Shown: positions 1 to 8,448 of the stretch, one piece after another | How the letters are laid out: each line of letters starts with the position of its first letter | Numbering within the stretch: the first letter of the stretch is position 1 | Assembly (NCBI RefSeq): GCF_018760365.1 | Contig: NZ_JAHIAB010000002.1 | Coordinates: forward strand, 310,001-374,000 | Source of the DNA: Pseudooceanicola endophyticus | Lineage (GTDB): Bacteria > Pseudomonadota > Alphaproteobacteria > Rhodobacterales > Rhodobacteraceae | Direction: 5' to 3' | Length of the DNA: 64,000 nt | Notes under the pieces: model-generated | What the model was told of the DNA's origin: nothing | Database searches by the model: none | What the model saw: only the letters and a program-made list of their open reading frames with translations | Program-made: the position numbers and the translations under genes

Positions 1-408
1 GAAGCGCGGCGTGTCCAGCAGCGAGGCGATCTCGGCCTGGCGGTGCTGGTCCTGGCGGATCATGTATTCCTCGAAGGCCAGCCCGCCCTTCGAGGGGTCG
101 CCGGGCTTGCCCAGGTAGGTCGAAAGCGGCGCCAGGTTGTTGAAGGTGATGTTGGAGCCGATGTAGATCGAGTCCGACATCAGCAGTTCCCGCAGGAAGG
201 GGACCTGCATGGCATGACGCTTGGCATTGTCGGCAATGTGCTCGCCCATGTAGCGCGTGCCGATGCGGTAATCGACCGAGTAGTGGAACCAGTCGCCCGC
301 GTCGCGCAGCAGGTTCGAGACATGGGTCTTGCCCAGCCCCGACATCCCGAAAAGCAGAATGCTTTTCTGCGGGGCATCCCGCCAGTCCTGCGCCGATTGG
401 TAAAGCAT
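1..408 (-). CDS. P-loop ATPase, C-terminus beyond the window
   Basis: The window holds the first 136 residues. A Walker A motif, GMSGLGKT, lies at residues 21-28 directly after a hydrophobic beta strand (SILLF), so the protein should bind and hydrolyse a nucleotide. The short N-terminus ahead of the P-loop resembles small kinase-like or AAA-type ATPases. The next segment has HYSVDYRIGTRYMGEH, which may form a substrate or lid region, but I do not recognise a named family. The ATG at 408 is the only good start near the P-loop. The reading frame is open to the window edge, so truncation is by the window and not by mutation. The specific function is unknown. Confidence 0.8.
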   Translation of the reverse strand, partial: MLYQSAQDWRDAPQKSILLFGMSGLGKTHVSNLLRDAGDWFHYSVDYRIGTRYMGEHIADNAKRHAMQVPFLRELLMSDSIYIGSNITFNNLAPLSTYLGKPGDPSKGGLAFEEYMIRQDQHRQAEIASLLDTPRF

Positions 409-492
409 GAGTTCCGGGCCCTTCCGTTGCCCGGGCCGGTGAGCCGGGGCGATTGTGTCCCGGCATGCCTAGGCGAAGGCGCGGGAAGGGTC

Positions 493-515
493 AAACCCCG
501 GCGCTGCGCGCGGGG
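493..515 (-). terminator. Possible weak terminator of the EamA gene
   Basis: A GC-rich hairpin (outer arms CCCCG at 496-500 and CGGGG at 511-515, inner CGC/GCG, one bulged G) lies 25 nt beyond the EamA stop. On the minus strand it is followed by only TTTGA, so it is a marginal intrinsic terminator. Confidence 0.35.
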
Positions 516-539
516 CCGTGGCGTGGCGCCGCTGCCGTC

Positions 540-1475
540 CTAGCGGGCGCCGGATGCCGGGGCCCGGGTTTCCGCCCAGATATTGAGGTAGTTGCCCGCA
601 AAGATCACCGCCGCGCCCAGCAGCACGATTGGGTCGAACGGGTCGCCCAGCACCAGCGCGCCGAGGATGGCGGCCAGCGGCAGGCGGGTGAAGTCGATGG
701 GCACCACCAGCGTCGCCGGGGCAAAGCTGAGCGCCGAGGTGACGCAGAAATGCGCGGCGAGGCCGGCGACCCCGACCAGGATCAGCAGCGGCAGGGTGGC
801 GGCGCCGGGCAGGGTGACCTGGCCATCGTAGCCCGCGCAGATCAGGCCGAAGACGGTTTGCAAAGCGGTCATCCAGAACAATATGCAAAGCGTCGGCACC
901 GTGCGGGTCAGCCGTTTCGTGGTCAGGAAGGTCAGGGCAAAGCCCACCGCCGCGATGCCTGCCGCGATCACCCCCGGCGACAGTGGCTGCGAACCGGGGC
1001 GGGTAACGATCAGGATCCCGACAAAGCCCAGCAGGGCCGAGAACGCGCGGGTGCGGGTGATCCGCTCGCCCAGCAGCAGCGGCGAGAGCAGCAGCACCCA
1101 GAGCGGAGAGGTGAATTCCAGCGCGAAGACCTGCGCCAGCGGGATCACCGTGATGGCGTAGAACCACAGGTTCTGGGCGGTGAAATGCGCGAGGTTCCGG
1201 CCCAGGTGCAGCCCCATGTGGCGGGGCGAGATGTCGCGCCAGCGGCCGCGCAGGGTGATCACCAGCACCATGATCGCCAGCCCGGTCAGGCTGCGCCAGG
1301 TCATGATCTCGAACGTGTCGAAGGTGGCGCCGAGGCTGCGACCGGCGATGGCCATGGCAAGGAAGGAGACGATGGCCCCGCTCATCCAGAGCACGGCGCG
1401 GAAGACATCCCGGGTCTGGGTCACGGAGGGGCCTTTCATTTGATCCGTCAAGCCTTGTGGCGGGCCGCGGACCAT
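540..1475 (-). CDS. DMT-superfamily (EamA) transporter
   Basis: This 311-residue integral membrane protein has about ten hydrophobic helices arranged as two EamA repeats, typical of drug/metabolite transporters that export amino acids, metabolites or drugs. The segments FHTAQNLWFYAITVIPLAQV-like and ALEFTSPLWVLLLSPLLLGE match the conserved helix 3-4 region of the family. It is the last gene of a leftward run after the antiporter and the DUF1697 gene, starting 10 nt beyond the DUF1697 stop. A second ATG at 1439 (MKGPSVTQ) would give a shorter N-terminus. Neither start has a strong Shine-Dalgarno sequence, so the start is uncertain. The substrate cannot be told from the sequence. Confidence 0.88.
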   Translation of the reverse strand: MVRGPPQGLTDQMKGPSVTQTRDVFRAVLWMSGAIVSFLAMAIAGRSLGATFDTFEIMTWRSLTGLAIMVLVITLRGRWRDISPRHMGLHLGRNLAHFTAQNLWFYAITVIPLAQVFALEFTSPLWVLLLSPLLLGERITRTRAFSALLGFVGILIVTRPGSQPLSPGVIAAGIAAVGFALTFLTTKRLTRTVPTLCILFWMTALQTVFGLICAGYDGQVTLPGAATLPLLILVGVAGLAAHFCVTSALSFAPATLVVPIDFTRLPLAAILGALVLGDPFDPIVLLGAAVIFAGNYLNIWAETRAPASGAR

Positions 1476-1485
1476 CTGGCAAGGC

Positions 1486-2007
1486 TCATGCCTGTGCGAG
1501 GACGCGCCGCAGCGTCGTGACGTTGCGCATCGTCACCGGGCGTTTCAGCGCGGGCTCGATCCGGGGCGACAGTTTCGAGCGTCCCAGCCCGTTCGGTGCC
1601 GAGAGGTAGAAACAGCCCCGCCCCGGCGCCAGCTGCTCTGCGGCGGTGCACCAGGGCGCAAGTGCGGCCAGGTCGGGCAAGGGCGCGTCGCCGGACCAGA
1701 AACCCAGGTGCAGCCGCGCGGGATCGCCGTCGAAGGGCTGGGCCGCAAGCGCGGCGGAAAGGGCCTCGGGGCGCAGCGCCACGGCGGCGGGACGGAAGCC
1801 GAAGCGCGCCGCGATCAGCTCGCCGATCCGGGTGCAGACGGCGTCGGGATCGGTTTCGGGCAGGTGCAGTGCGACATTGCCGCTCTGGATCAGGGTGCGG
1901 ACATCGCCCGCGCCGCTGTCCTCAAGCGCGGCGCGCAGGGCGGCCATGGGCAGCTTGCCGGTGCCGCCGACGTTGACGGCGCGCAGCAGGACCAGCCAGT
2001 GGTTCAC
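1486..2007 (-). CDS. DUF1697 family protein
   Basis: A 173-residue soluble protein that begins MNHWLVLLRAVNVGGTGKLP, the characteristic N-terminus of the DUF1697 family (LLRGINVGG-type motif). It also has the TLIQSGNVAL motif (residues 39-48). The family has a ferredoxin-like alpha/beta fold and no established biochemical role. Its ATG overlaps the stop of the upstream antiporter in an ATGA, so the two are translationally coupled. It is probably co-transcribed with the antiporter and the EamA transporter, but this gives no firm clue to function. Confidence 0.9.
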   Translation of the reverse strand: MNHWLVLLRAVNVGGTGKLPMAALRAALEDSGAGDVRTLIQSGNVALHLPETDPDAVCTRIGELIAARFGFRPAAVALRPEALSAALAAQPFDGDPARLHLGFWSGDAPLPDLAALAPWCTAAEQLAPGRGCFYLSAPNGLGRSKLSPRIEPALKRPVTMRNVTTLRRVLAQA

Positions 2008-3242
2008 TGGCCCACCTTCTGGGCCAGCCTGCCCACCGTCAGCCCCTGCACCAGGATCGAGAAGACGACCACGCAGTAGGTCGCCGCCAGGATCATCGGT
2101 TTCGCCTCGCTGTCGGGCAGCGACAGGGCCAGCGCGACCGAGATGCCGCCCTTCAGCCCGCCCCAGGTCATGATCGGGATCGTGCCGTTGCCGAAATCGA
2201 CCCGCTGGCGCAGCAGCAGGATCGGCACCGCGACCGAGATCAGCCGCGCCACCAGCGACAGCCCGATCGCGATGACGGCGGCGATCAGGTAGTTCGTCTT
2301 GAAGGCCACCGCGAAGACCTCGAAGCCGATCAGCATGAAGAGGACGGCGTTCAGGATCTCGTCGATCATGGACCAGAAGGCCTCGACATATTTCCAGGTG
2401 CGTTCCGACATGCCCTTGCGGGCGCCGATGTCGCCGATCAGCAGCCCCGCGCTGACCGCCATGATCGGCGCCGAAAGGCCAAGCGCGGAGGCAAGCTCGT
2501 AGCCGCCGAAGGCCAGCGCCAGGGTGATCAGCACCTCAAGCGCGGGTTCGTCGATGTGGCGCATGACGCGGAACACCAGGTAGCCCAGCACGACCCCCGC
2601 GATCAGCCCGCCGCCGGCCTCGCGCGCGAAAAGCACGACCACCTGCGACAGGCTGGTGCCGTGGCCCTCGGCCGTGCCGTCGGGAAAGGCGATGGAGACC
2701 AGCAGCAGGTAGACCACGTAGCCCACGCCATCGTTGAAAAGGCTCTCTCCGGCGATGCGGGTCTCCAGCGATTTGCGCAGCTTGGCGGCCTGAAGGATGC
2801 CCAGCACCGCGACCGGATCGGTCGGAGAGATCAGCGCGCCGAAGACCAGCGCCACCGCCACCGGAAGCCCCGTCACCCAGGAGAAGGCATAGCCCACCAC
2901 GGCGGTCGACAGCGCCACCCCAAGGGTCGCCATCAGCAGCACCATCTTCCACTGGCTGCGCAGGTCCGCCACCTTGACGTGCAGGGCGCCGGCGAACAGC
3001 AGCAGGCCCAGCATCCCCTCCATCAGCGCCTCCGAGAAATCGAGGCCCGAGACGACCTGGCGCATCCTGTCGGCCAGTCCGAAACCGGGGAAGAAGGCGT
3101 CGAAGATCATCATGCCGACCGAGGTCAGCAACGCCCCCAGCAGAATGCCGATGGAGGCGGGCAGGCGGAAAAAGAGGTAGTTGATCGTGCCGAAGACGGC
3201 AGCCAGCACGATCAGCAGCGAGGCGATCTGGACGAGGGACAT
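2004..3242 (-). CDS. CPA1-type Na+(K+)/H+ antiporter, NhaP-like
   Basis: This 412-residue polytopic inner-membrane protein has about twelve hydrophobic segments and no C-terminal cytosolic regulatory domain. Motifs of the monovalent cation:proton antiporter-1 family are clear: SPTDPVA around residues 139-145 and GESLFNDG at 165-172, where the Asn-Asp pair binds the ion. It should exchange Na+ or K+ for protons and help with pH and salt balance. It starts 54 nt after the EEP hydrolase stop and overlaps the DUF1697 gene by 4 nt, so it is mid-operon. Ion selectivity cannot be read from sequence. Confidence 0.92.
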   Translation of the reverse strand: MSLVQIASLLIVLAAVFGTINYLFFRLPASIGILLGALLTSVGMMIFDAFFPGFGLADRMRQVVSGLDFSEALMEGMLGLLLFAGALHVKVADLRSQWKMVLLMATLGVALSTAVVGYAFSWVTGLPVAVALVFGALISPTDPVAVLGILQAAKLRKSLETRIAGESLFNDGVGYVVYLLLVSIAFPDGTAEGHGTSLSQVVVLFAREAGGGLIAGVVLGYLVFRVMRHIDEPALEVLITLALAFGGYELASALGLSAPIMAVSAGLLIGDIGARKGMSERTWKYVEAFWSMIDEILNAVLFMLIGFEVFAVAFKTNYLIAAVIAIGLSLVARLISVAVPILLLRQRVDFGNGTIPIMTWGGLKGGISVALALSLPDSEAKPMILAATYCVVVFSILVQGLTVGRLAQKVGQ

Positions 3243-3296
3243 GGGAGGATCGGTTGCATTGGGAAACAGGGCCGGAATGCGCCGGCAGTCCCCGAA

Positions 3297-4004
3297 TTAT
3301 TGAACCCCGCGTGCCGAAAGGTCCACCGTCAGCGGCAAATGATCCGAGGCAATCCGCGCCGGCTGCACCCTGTGCGGGCGCACCGGACCGGCCTGCAACC
3401 CGCCCGAGATGCCAAAGCGGTCAAGCGGCCCGACCGGACGCAGCGCCGGGTAGCTGGGCGGCGAGGGCAGCAGGTCGATGAAGCCCAGTTCCGCATCCAG
3501 ATCCGCCCCCGAACCCCATTCGTTGAAATCGCCCGCGATCACCAGCGGCAGCGGCTCCAGCGGTTCGACCGCGCGGCGCAGCGCGGCGCATTGCTGGCGC
3601 CGGGACCGCCCGATCAGCCCCAGGTGCACCCCCATCAGCCGCAACGGCCCGATCGGCGTGTCCAGGTCGGCAATGATGGCGCCGCGCGGCTCCAGCCCCG
3701 GCAGGTCCAGCTTGCGGGTCTGCCGGCAGGTGATGCCGGGACGCACGATCATCGCATTGCCGTGCCAGCCCAGCGATCCGCCCGGCTGGCCGAAGGGCAG
3801 CACCTGCCAGCCCTCGCGTTCGATCATGTCATGGGGCAGGGCGGCGGGCCGGGGCGGCAGGCGCTTGTCGGCTTCCTGCAACACGGCGATGGCGGCGCCG
3901 GTCTGTTCCAGCACCTCCAGGCAGCGGCGCGGATTCCGGCGCAGGTCCAGGCCCACGCATTTTTGCAGGTTGTATGTTGCGATGCGAAGGATAGGTGATG
4001 TCAT
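3297..4004 (-). CDS. Endonuclease/exonuclease/phosphatase (EEP) family hydrolase
   Basis: A 235-residue EEP-fold protein (DNase I/sphingomyelinase-like). Visible catalytic elements are ATYNLQK near the N-terminus, the metal-binding Glu in LQEAD (residue 44), GDFNEW in the middle and the C-terminal ASDHLPL with the catalytic Asp-His pair. No signal peptide is seen, so a cytoplasmic phosphoesterase is likely; the substrate may be a nucleic acid, phosphoinositide-like or phospholipid head group. The ATG at 4004 was chosen because the family motif RIATYN begins seven residues later; the same frame is open far upstream but there it reads antisense through the divergent gene. Only 27 bp separate it from that gene's start. 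Confidence 0.88.
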   Translation of the reverse strand: MTSPILRIATYNLQKCVGLDLRRNPRRCLEVLEQTGAAIAVLQEADKRLPPRPAALPHDMIEREGWQVLPFGQPGGSLGWHGNAMIVRPGITCRQTRKLDLPGLEPRGAIIADLDTPIGPLRLMGVHLGLIGRSRRQQCAALRRAVEPLEPLPLVIAGDFNEWGSGADLDAELGFIDLLPSPPSYPALRPVGPLDRFGISGGLQAGPVRPHRVQPARIASDHLPLTVDLSARGVQ

Positions 4005-4031
4005 GCTTGAGGTCTGGCAGGGAGGAAAGAG

Positions 4032-4703
4032 ATGCGCCACCTGTTTCGCGAACAAACCCTGGTGACGCGCCTGATCTGGCTGTCCCTGCTGTTTTCCATG
4101 GTCGAGGCGCTCGTCCTGGGGCGCTGGCCGCTGGCCTTTGTCGCGCTGGCGACGCTGGTGCTGTCCATGGCACCCCTCCTGGTGGCCCGCCGGGTGTCGA
4201 TCCGGATTCCTCCGGGCTTCTTCACGGCGATTGTCCTTTTCATATGGGGCACGATCTTCCTCGGAGAAGTCTTCGATTTCTATAATCGTTACTGGTGGTG
4301 GGACATCGTGATGCACGGCGGCTCTGCGGTGGGCTTCGGCATGATCGGCGTGGTGCTGATCCTGATGATGTTCCAGGGTGACCGCTACGCGGCACCGCCC
4401 CTGGCCATGGCCTTCTTCGCCTATTGCTTCGCGGTCTCCATCGGCGCCACCTGGGAAGTGTTCGAATTCTCGATGGACCAGGCCTTCGGCACCAACATGC
4501 AGAAGTCCGGTCTGATCGACACGATGGGCGACCTGATCGTCGACCATGTCGGCGCGATCCTCGGGGCCTCGGCGGGCTATGCCTATCTGAAAGGCCAGGA
4601 GAGGGGCGGCCTGGCGGGCATGATCAACCAGTTTGTCGAGCGCAATCCCCGGCTGTTCAACCGGCTGAAGGACAGCCGGCTGGGAGAGAAGTTTCGTAAA
4701 TGA
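4032..4703 (+). CDS. YjdF/DUF2238-like membrane protein
   Basis: This 223-residue protein has six or so transmembrane helices and the conserved family core: GEVFDFYNRYWWWDIVMHGGSAVGFG (described here in pieces: GEVFDFYNRYWWWD then HGGSAVGFG), then ATWEVFEFSMDQ, and later DTMGDLIVDHVGAILGA. Acidic and histidine residues inside membrane helices suggest metal or proton handling, but the family has no settled function. A strong Shine-Dalgarno, GGAGGAAAG, sits just before the ATG. The last 35 residues are charged and cytosolic. It converges with selO, with 24 nt between the stop codons and no visible terminator. Confidence 0.8.
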   Translation: MRHLFREQTLVTRLIWLSLLFSMVEALVLGRWPLAFVALATLVLSMAPLLVARRVSIRIPPGFFTAIVLFIWGTIFLGEVFDFYNRYWWWDIVMHGGSAVGFGMIGVVLILMMFQGDRYAAPPLAMAFFAYCFAVSIGATWEVFEFSMDQAFGTNMQKSGLIDTMGDLIVDHVGAILGASAGYAYLKGQERGGLAGMINQFVERNPRLFNRLKDSRLGEKFRK

Positions 4704-4727
4704 TCCAAAAGGCTTGTGGCCCGTTCT

Positions 4728-6149
4728 TCAGGTCCCGCAGAAAGTTGCGGCAACCTCTTCATCCGGCAGCGGAGGCCGGGTGTAGGGGCTGTCCTTCAAC
4801 GCCGGATCAAAGGGATCGGAGAGCGCTGCGTGCAGGCGTTCGAAGGGGCCCATGTCCCCGGTCAGCGCCGCCGCAAGGGCCTCTTCGACGCGGTGGTTGC
4901 GCGGGATGATCACCGGATTCACCCGGGCCATCAGCGCCTGCGGATCGGCTTCCTGAGAAAGGCGTGCCCGCCAGCCGGCCTCCCACTCACGGAAGGGCGC
5001 GGGGTCGGTGAACTGATCGGCTGCGGTGCCATCCCCCAGCCCGCGGAAGGTGTTGGTGAAATCCGCCCCCTGGTCCTGCATCAGCCCCAGCAGCGCCTCG
5101 ATCATCGGGCGGTCCGTCTCCGAAGCCGCCGCCAGCCCGATCTTCTGGCCGAAACGGCGCAGGATCTCGGCGCCGATCAGGGCGGGCATGGCGTTCACCT
5201 CCTCGGTATAGGGGGCGACCATCGCCTCGGGATCGTCCTCCAGCAGCAGCAGTGCCGAGGCCAGCTGCGCCATGTTCCAGGCGATGATGTGGCGCTGGTT
5301 GTCATAGGCATAGCGCCCCTGCCGGTCGATCGAGGAAAAGACCGTCGCCGGGTGGTAGCGATCCATGAAGGCACAGGGGCCGTAATCGATCGTGTCGCCC
5401 GAGATGGTGCAGTTGTCGGTGTTCATCACCCCATGGATGAAACCCAGCGACATCCATTGTGCCACCAGCGCGGCCTGCCGCGCGATGACGCCCCTGAGGA
5501 AGCTTTGCGGGCTGTCGGCATCCGGGTCATGGCGGGCGATGGCATGGTCCAGCAGCAGCCGCATCCGCGCCTTGTCGCCCCGCGCCGCGAAGAATTCGAA
5601 GGTCCCGACCCTGAGGTGTGATCGCGCGACCCGCGTCAGCACCGCGCCCGGCAGCACGGTTTCGCGCATCACCGGATCGCCGGTGGCCACGGCCGCCAGC
5701 GCGCGCGAGGTCGGCACGCCAAGTGCCGCCATCGCCTCGGACACCAGGTATTCGCGCAGCACCGGCCCCATCGCCGCCAGACCGTCGCCACCGCGTGAAA
5801 ACGGCGTGCGTCCCGATCCCTTCAGCTGCAGGTCCCAGCGGCTGCCATCCGGCGCCACCACCTCTCCGATCAGCAGGGCCCGTCCGTCGCCCAGCTGCGG
5901 GGAAAACCCGCCGAACTGGTGCCCGGCATAGGCCATGGCCAGCGGGGCGGCGCCCTCGGGCAGGGCATTGCCGGAAAACACCTGCGCCAGCGCGCCGGGA
6001 TCCTCCGGCGCTGCGATCCCCAGGTCTTCGGCCAGGCGGCGGTTGAACGCCAGCAGGGAGGGGGCGCCCGCCGGGCGCGGCGCCTGGCGGACGAAAAAGC
6101 CCTCGGGCAGGGCGGCATAGGAATTGTCGAAGCGCATGGAAAGGGTCAT
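4728..6149 (-). CDS. selO: Protein adenylyltransferase SelO (YdiU)
   Basis: SelO is a pseudokinase that transfers AMP from ATP to Ser, Thr or Tyr of target proteins and has been linked to redox homeostasis. At 473 residues this is full length. Seen here: NSYAALPEGFF at the N-terminus, GHQFGGFSPQLGDGRA (residues 76-91), the nucleotide-binding LKGSGRTPFSR (109-119), the catalytic-loop-like HGVMNTDN (239-246) and the metal-binding DYGP (255-258). The protein ends CGT, keeping the C-terminal Cys expected in bacterial members. The start may be the GTG/ATG at 6149 or the ATG at 6134 (MRFDNSYA), which is closer to the family N-terminus. It stands alone. Confidence 0.95.
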   Translation of the reverse strand: MTLSMRFDNSYAALPEGFFVRQAPRPAGAPSLLAFNRRLAEDLGIAAPEDPGALAQVFSGNALPEGAAPLAMAYAGHQFGGFSPQLGDGRALLIGEVVAPDGSRWDLQLKGSGRTPFSRGGDGLAAMGPVLREYLVSEAMAALGVPTSRALAAVATGDPVMRETVLPGAVLTRVARSHLRVGTFEFFAARGDKARMRLLLDHAIARHDPDADSPQSFLRGVIARQAALVAQWMSLGFIHGVMNTDNCTISGDTIDYGPCAFMDRYHPATVFSSIDRQGRYAYDNQRHIIAWNMAQLASALLLLEDDPEAMVAPYTEEVNAMPALIGAEILRRFGQKIGLAAASETDRPMIEALLGLMQDQGADFTNTFRGLGDGTAADQFTDPAPFREWEAGWRARLSQEADPQALMARVNPVIIPRNHRVEEALAAALTGDMGPFERLHAALSDPFDPALKDSPYTRPPLPDEEVAATFCGT

Positions 6150-6189
6150 GCGCCCAAGCTAAGCCCGCCCGGCCCCGATTGCCAGAGCC

Positions 6190-7128
6190 TCAGAGCGTGG
6201 CGATCCGTTCGCTCAGCAGGGCAAAGAAGCCATCGGCATCGACATCGCCCATGAAGGTCGCATTGGGCGCCCGTCCGGAGACGCCCCACCAGTCCGCCAC
6301 CGTCATGCCCAGCGTCAGCTCGGAACGGGTCTCGATCTCGACATTGATGAAGCGCCCCGAGAACAGCTCGGGCTTCAGCAGATAGGCGATCACGCAGGGA
6401 TCATGCAGCGGCCCGCCCTCGGAGCCGTATTTCGCCACGTCGAAACGTTCGAAGAAATCCAGCCAGCCGGCCACGGCGTTGCCGACCGGGGTCCCCAGAT
6501 CCGAGAACACCGCGCAGCGTGCCTTGGTGGTCAGCACCTTGTGCGTCACGTCCAGCGGCATGACCGTGATCGGCACCCCAGATTTGAACACGATTTCCGC
6601 CGCTTCCGGGTCAACATAGATATTGAATTCGGCTGCCGGAGTGATATTGCCCACCTCGAAATAGGCGCCCCCCATCAGCACGATTTCCCGGACCCTGGAA
6701 ATGATGTCCGGCGCCCTTTCGAAGGCCGTCCCGATATTGGTCAACGGTCCCAGCGGGCAGAGCGTCACCGTTCCCTCGGGCTCTGCCCGCAACGTTTCGA
6801 TGATGAAATCGACACCATGTTGCGGCTGCAGTTCCATGGTCGGCTCGGGCAGGTCCGCGCCGTCCAGGCCGGTGGCCCCGTGGACATGTTCTGCCGTGAC
6901 CAGCGGGCGGCGCATCGGCGCCTCGCAGCCGGCAAAGACCTTCACATCGCGGCGCCCGGCGACTTCGCAGACCACCCGCACATTGCGCCGGGTCAGTTCC
7001 AGCGGCACGTTGCCGGCCACGGCGGTGATGCCCAGCACGTCGATTTCGGCGGGGCTCGCCAGGGCCAGCAGGATGGCGATGGCGTCGTCCTGCCCGGGGT
7101 CGGTGTCGATGATGATCTTGCGCGCCAC
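6190..7128 (-). CDS. Inosine/uridine-preferring nucleoside hydrolase
   Basis: This 312-residue enzyme of the IUNH family cleaves the N-glycosidic bond of ribonucleosides to give ribose and a base. The calcium-binding signature DTDPGQDDA is at residues 8-16, and the C-terminal GPLHDPCVIAYLL carries the second conserved Asp. MGGAYFEVGNITPAAEFN in the middle (written in two parts: MGGAYFEVGN and ITPAAEFN) forms the active-site wall. It is cytosolic and would serve nucleoside salvage. It lies alone on the minus strand between selO and an orphan binding protein, and a palindromic intergenic element sits upstream at 7234-7293. Specificity among nucleosides is not predictable. Confidence 0.93.
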   Translation of the reverse strand: MARKIIIDTDPGQDDAIAILLALASPAEIDVLGITAVAGNVPLELTRRNVRVVCEVAGRRDVKVFAGCEAPMRRPLVTAEHVHGATGLDGADLPEPTMELQPQHGVDFIIETLRAEPEGTVTLCPLGPLTNIGTAFERAPDIISRVREIVLMGGAYFEVGNITPAAEFNIYVDPEAAEIVFKSGVPITVMPLDVTHKVLTTKARCAVFSDLGTPVGNAVAGWLDFFERFDVAKYGSEGGPLHDPCVIAYLLKPELFSGRFINVEIETRSELTLGMTVADWWGVSGRAPNATFMGDVDADGFFALLSERIATL

Positions 7129-7233
7129 GGGGCGGTCTCCTTGTCCTGACCAGTTTGATCACTTGGTCAAAAGCCTGCCGCTGCCCTGCGATCCTGTCCA
7201 TGCCTCCCGCAACGGCAAGCGCCGCGCTCCCCG

Positions 7234-7293
7234 TCATCTGGCTAAAAATATCCCGGGGGAGGCGCGGTTTGCCGCGCCGGGGGCAGAGCCCCC
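7234..7293 (+). repeat. Palindromic intergenic element, copy 1
   Basis: It has conserved left flank TCATCTGGCTAAAAATAT then CCCGGGGGA, an inner hairpin GGCGCGG-TTTG-CCGCGCC (7261-7278) and a right hairpin GGGGGC-AGA-GCCCCC (7279-7293). Copies with the same flanks but different inner stems occur at 11566-11622, 14667-14727 and, inverted, 56702-56757. There is no U-tract. Confidence 0.85.
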
Positions 7294-7320
7294 CGCACGA
7301 CCGCTCCGCAAGGCGCCGGC

Positions 7321-8322
7321 TCAGCCGTCGAAATCGACCTCTTCCATCAGCCGCAGCGCCTCGGGGCGCAGCCGGGCCAGCGCCATCAGGTCGACGTCAT
7401 CGGGGGTGAAGCGGCCCCAGCTGGCCACCAGCTCCGAAGGTTCGGCCTCGGGGCTGACGGGATATTCATAATTCGCCTCGGCATAGATCGCCTGGGCCTC
7501 GGGCGAGACCAGGAATTCCATGAAGGCCAGGGCATTGTCGCGGTTCGGCGCCGCCCGGGTCATCGCCACGCCCGAGATGTTCACATGTGCCCCGCCGCCC
7601 TCGAAGGTGGGGAACAGGATGCGCACGCTTTCAGCCCAGGCCTTCTGCTCGGGGTCTTCCAGCATCTTGCCCATGTAATAGGTGTTGCCGATGGCGATGT
7701 CGCATTCGCCGGCCCAGATCGCGCGCACCTGCGCCCGGTCGTTGCCCTGGGGCTTGCGGGCCAGGTTGCCGCGCAGCGTCTCCAGCCAGGTCTTCGTCTC
7801 GGCCTCGCCATGATGGGCCAGGTAGGCAGCGGTCAGGGCGATATTGTAGGGATGCATCCCCGAGCGGGTGCAGATCCGGCCCTTCCAGGCCTCCGAGGCC
7901 AGGTCCTCGTAGGTGGTCACCGCACCATCCTCGACCCTTTCGCGGCTGGCATAGACGATGCGGGCGCGGCTGGTCAGGCCCCACCAGTGCCCCTCGGGAT
8001 CGCGGAAGCCCTCCGGCACGGCGGCACGCAGCACCTCGCTGTCCACCGCCTGGGTCACGCCCGCATCCACCACGGCCTTCAGCCGCGCGGCATCCACCGT
8101 CAGCACCAGATCCGCCGGAGAGCGCTGCCCCTCGGCCTTCAGCCGCTCGACCATGCCCTCGCTCAGGTAGGCCACGTTGACCTCGATGCCGCTCTGGGCG
8201 GTGAAGGCCTCGACCAGCGGGGCGATCAGCTCGGGCTGGCGGTAGGAATAGAGGTTCACCTCCTCGGCCAGCGCGGGCAGGCCCGACAAGGCAAGGGGCA
8301 GGGCAAGAACTGCGGTTTTCAT
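7321..8322 (-). CDS. Fe(III) ABC transporter periplasmic binding protein (FbpA/FutA type)
   Basis: A 333-residue periplasmic protein with a signal peptide at residues 1-19, cleaved after LPALA. The mature protein starts EEVNLYSYRQPELI, typical of FbpA/FutA-type iron binders, and retains the tandem tyrosines in IGNTYYMGKM that coordinate ferric iron in this family. GMHPYNIALTAA and the C-terminal QAIYAEANYEYPV are also family features. The start at 8322 is set by a strong GGGAGG eight bases upstream; a longer reading to 8367 is not needed. No permease or ATPase gene adjoins it, so it is an orphan binding protein here, presumably using a transporter elsewhere. Confidence 0.9.
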   Translation of the reverse strand: MKTAVLALPLALSGLPALAEEVNLYSYRQPELIAPLVEAFTAQSGIEVNVAYLSEGMVERLKAEGQRSPADLVLTVDAARLKAVVDAGVTQAVDSEVLRAAVPEGFRDPEGHWWGLTSRARIVYASRERVEDGAVTTYEDLASEAWKGRICTRSGMHPYNIALTAAYLAHHGEAETKTWLETLRGNLARKPQGNDRAQVRAIWAGECDIAIGNTYYMGKMLEDPEQKAWAESVRILFPTFEGGGAHVNISGVAMTRAAPNRDNALAFMEFLVSPEAQAIYAEANYEYPVSPEAEPSELVASWGRFTPDDVDLMALARLRPEALRLMEEVDFDG

Positions 8323-8448
8323 GGTGAACCTCCCGATACTGACGAAAACGTGATCGCAGATGTTCAACCAGAGGGTAGGGTGCCCGTCAATGCCTGATTG
8401 AATCTCTCGGATATGACGGACGGCCCGTGGCGCGGTCCCTGTCGCCTT

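Noticed and set aside
3297-4547. Longer reading of the EEP hydrolase to an ATG at 4547
   Set aside because: The extra 181 residues run antisense through the DUF2238-like gene and are Gln/His/Arg-rich shadow sequence. The family motif RIATYN starts seven residues after the ATG at 4004.
7279-7293. GGGGGC-AGA-GCCCCC hairpin as an intrinsic terminator
   Set aside because: No U-tract follows on either strand in any of the four copies, so I classed it as part of the repeat element and not as a terminator.
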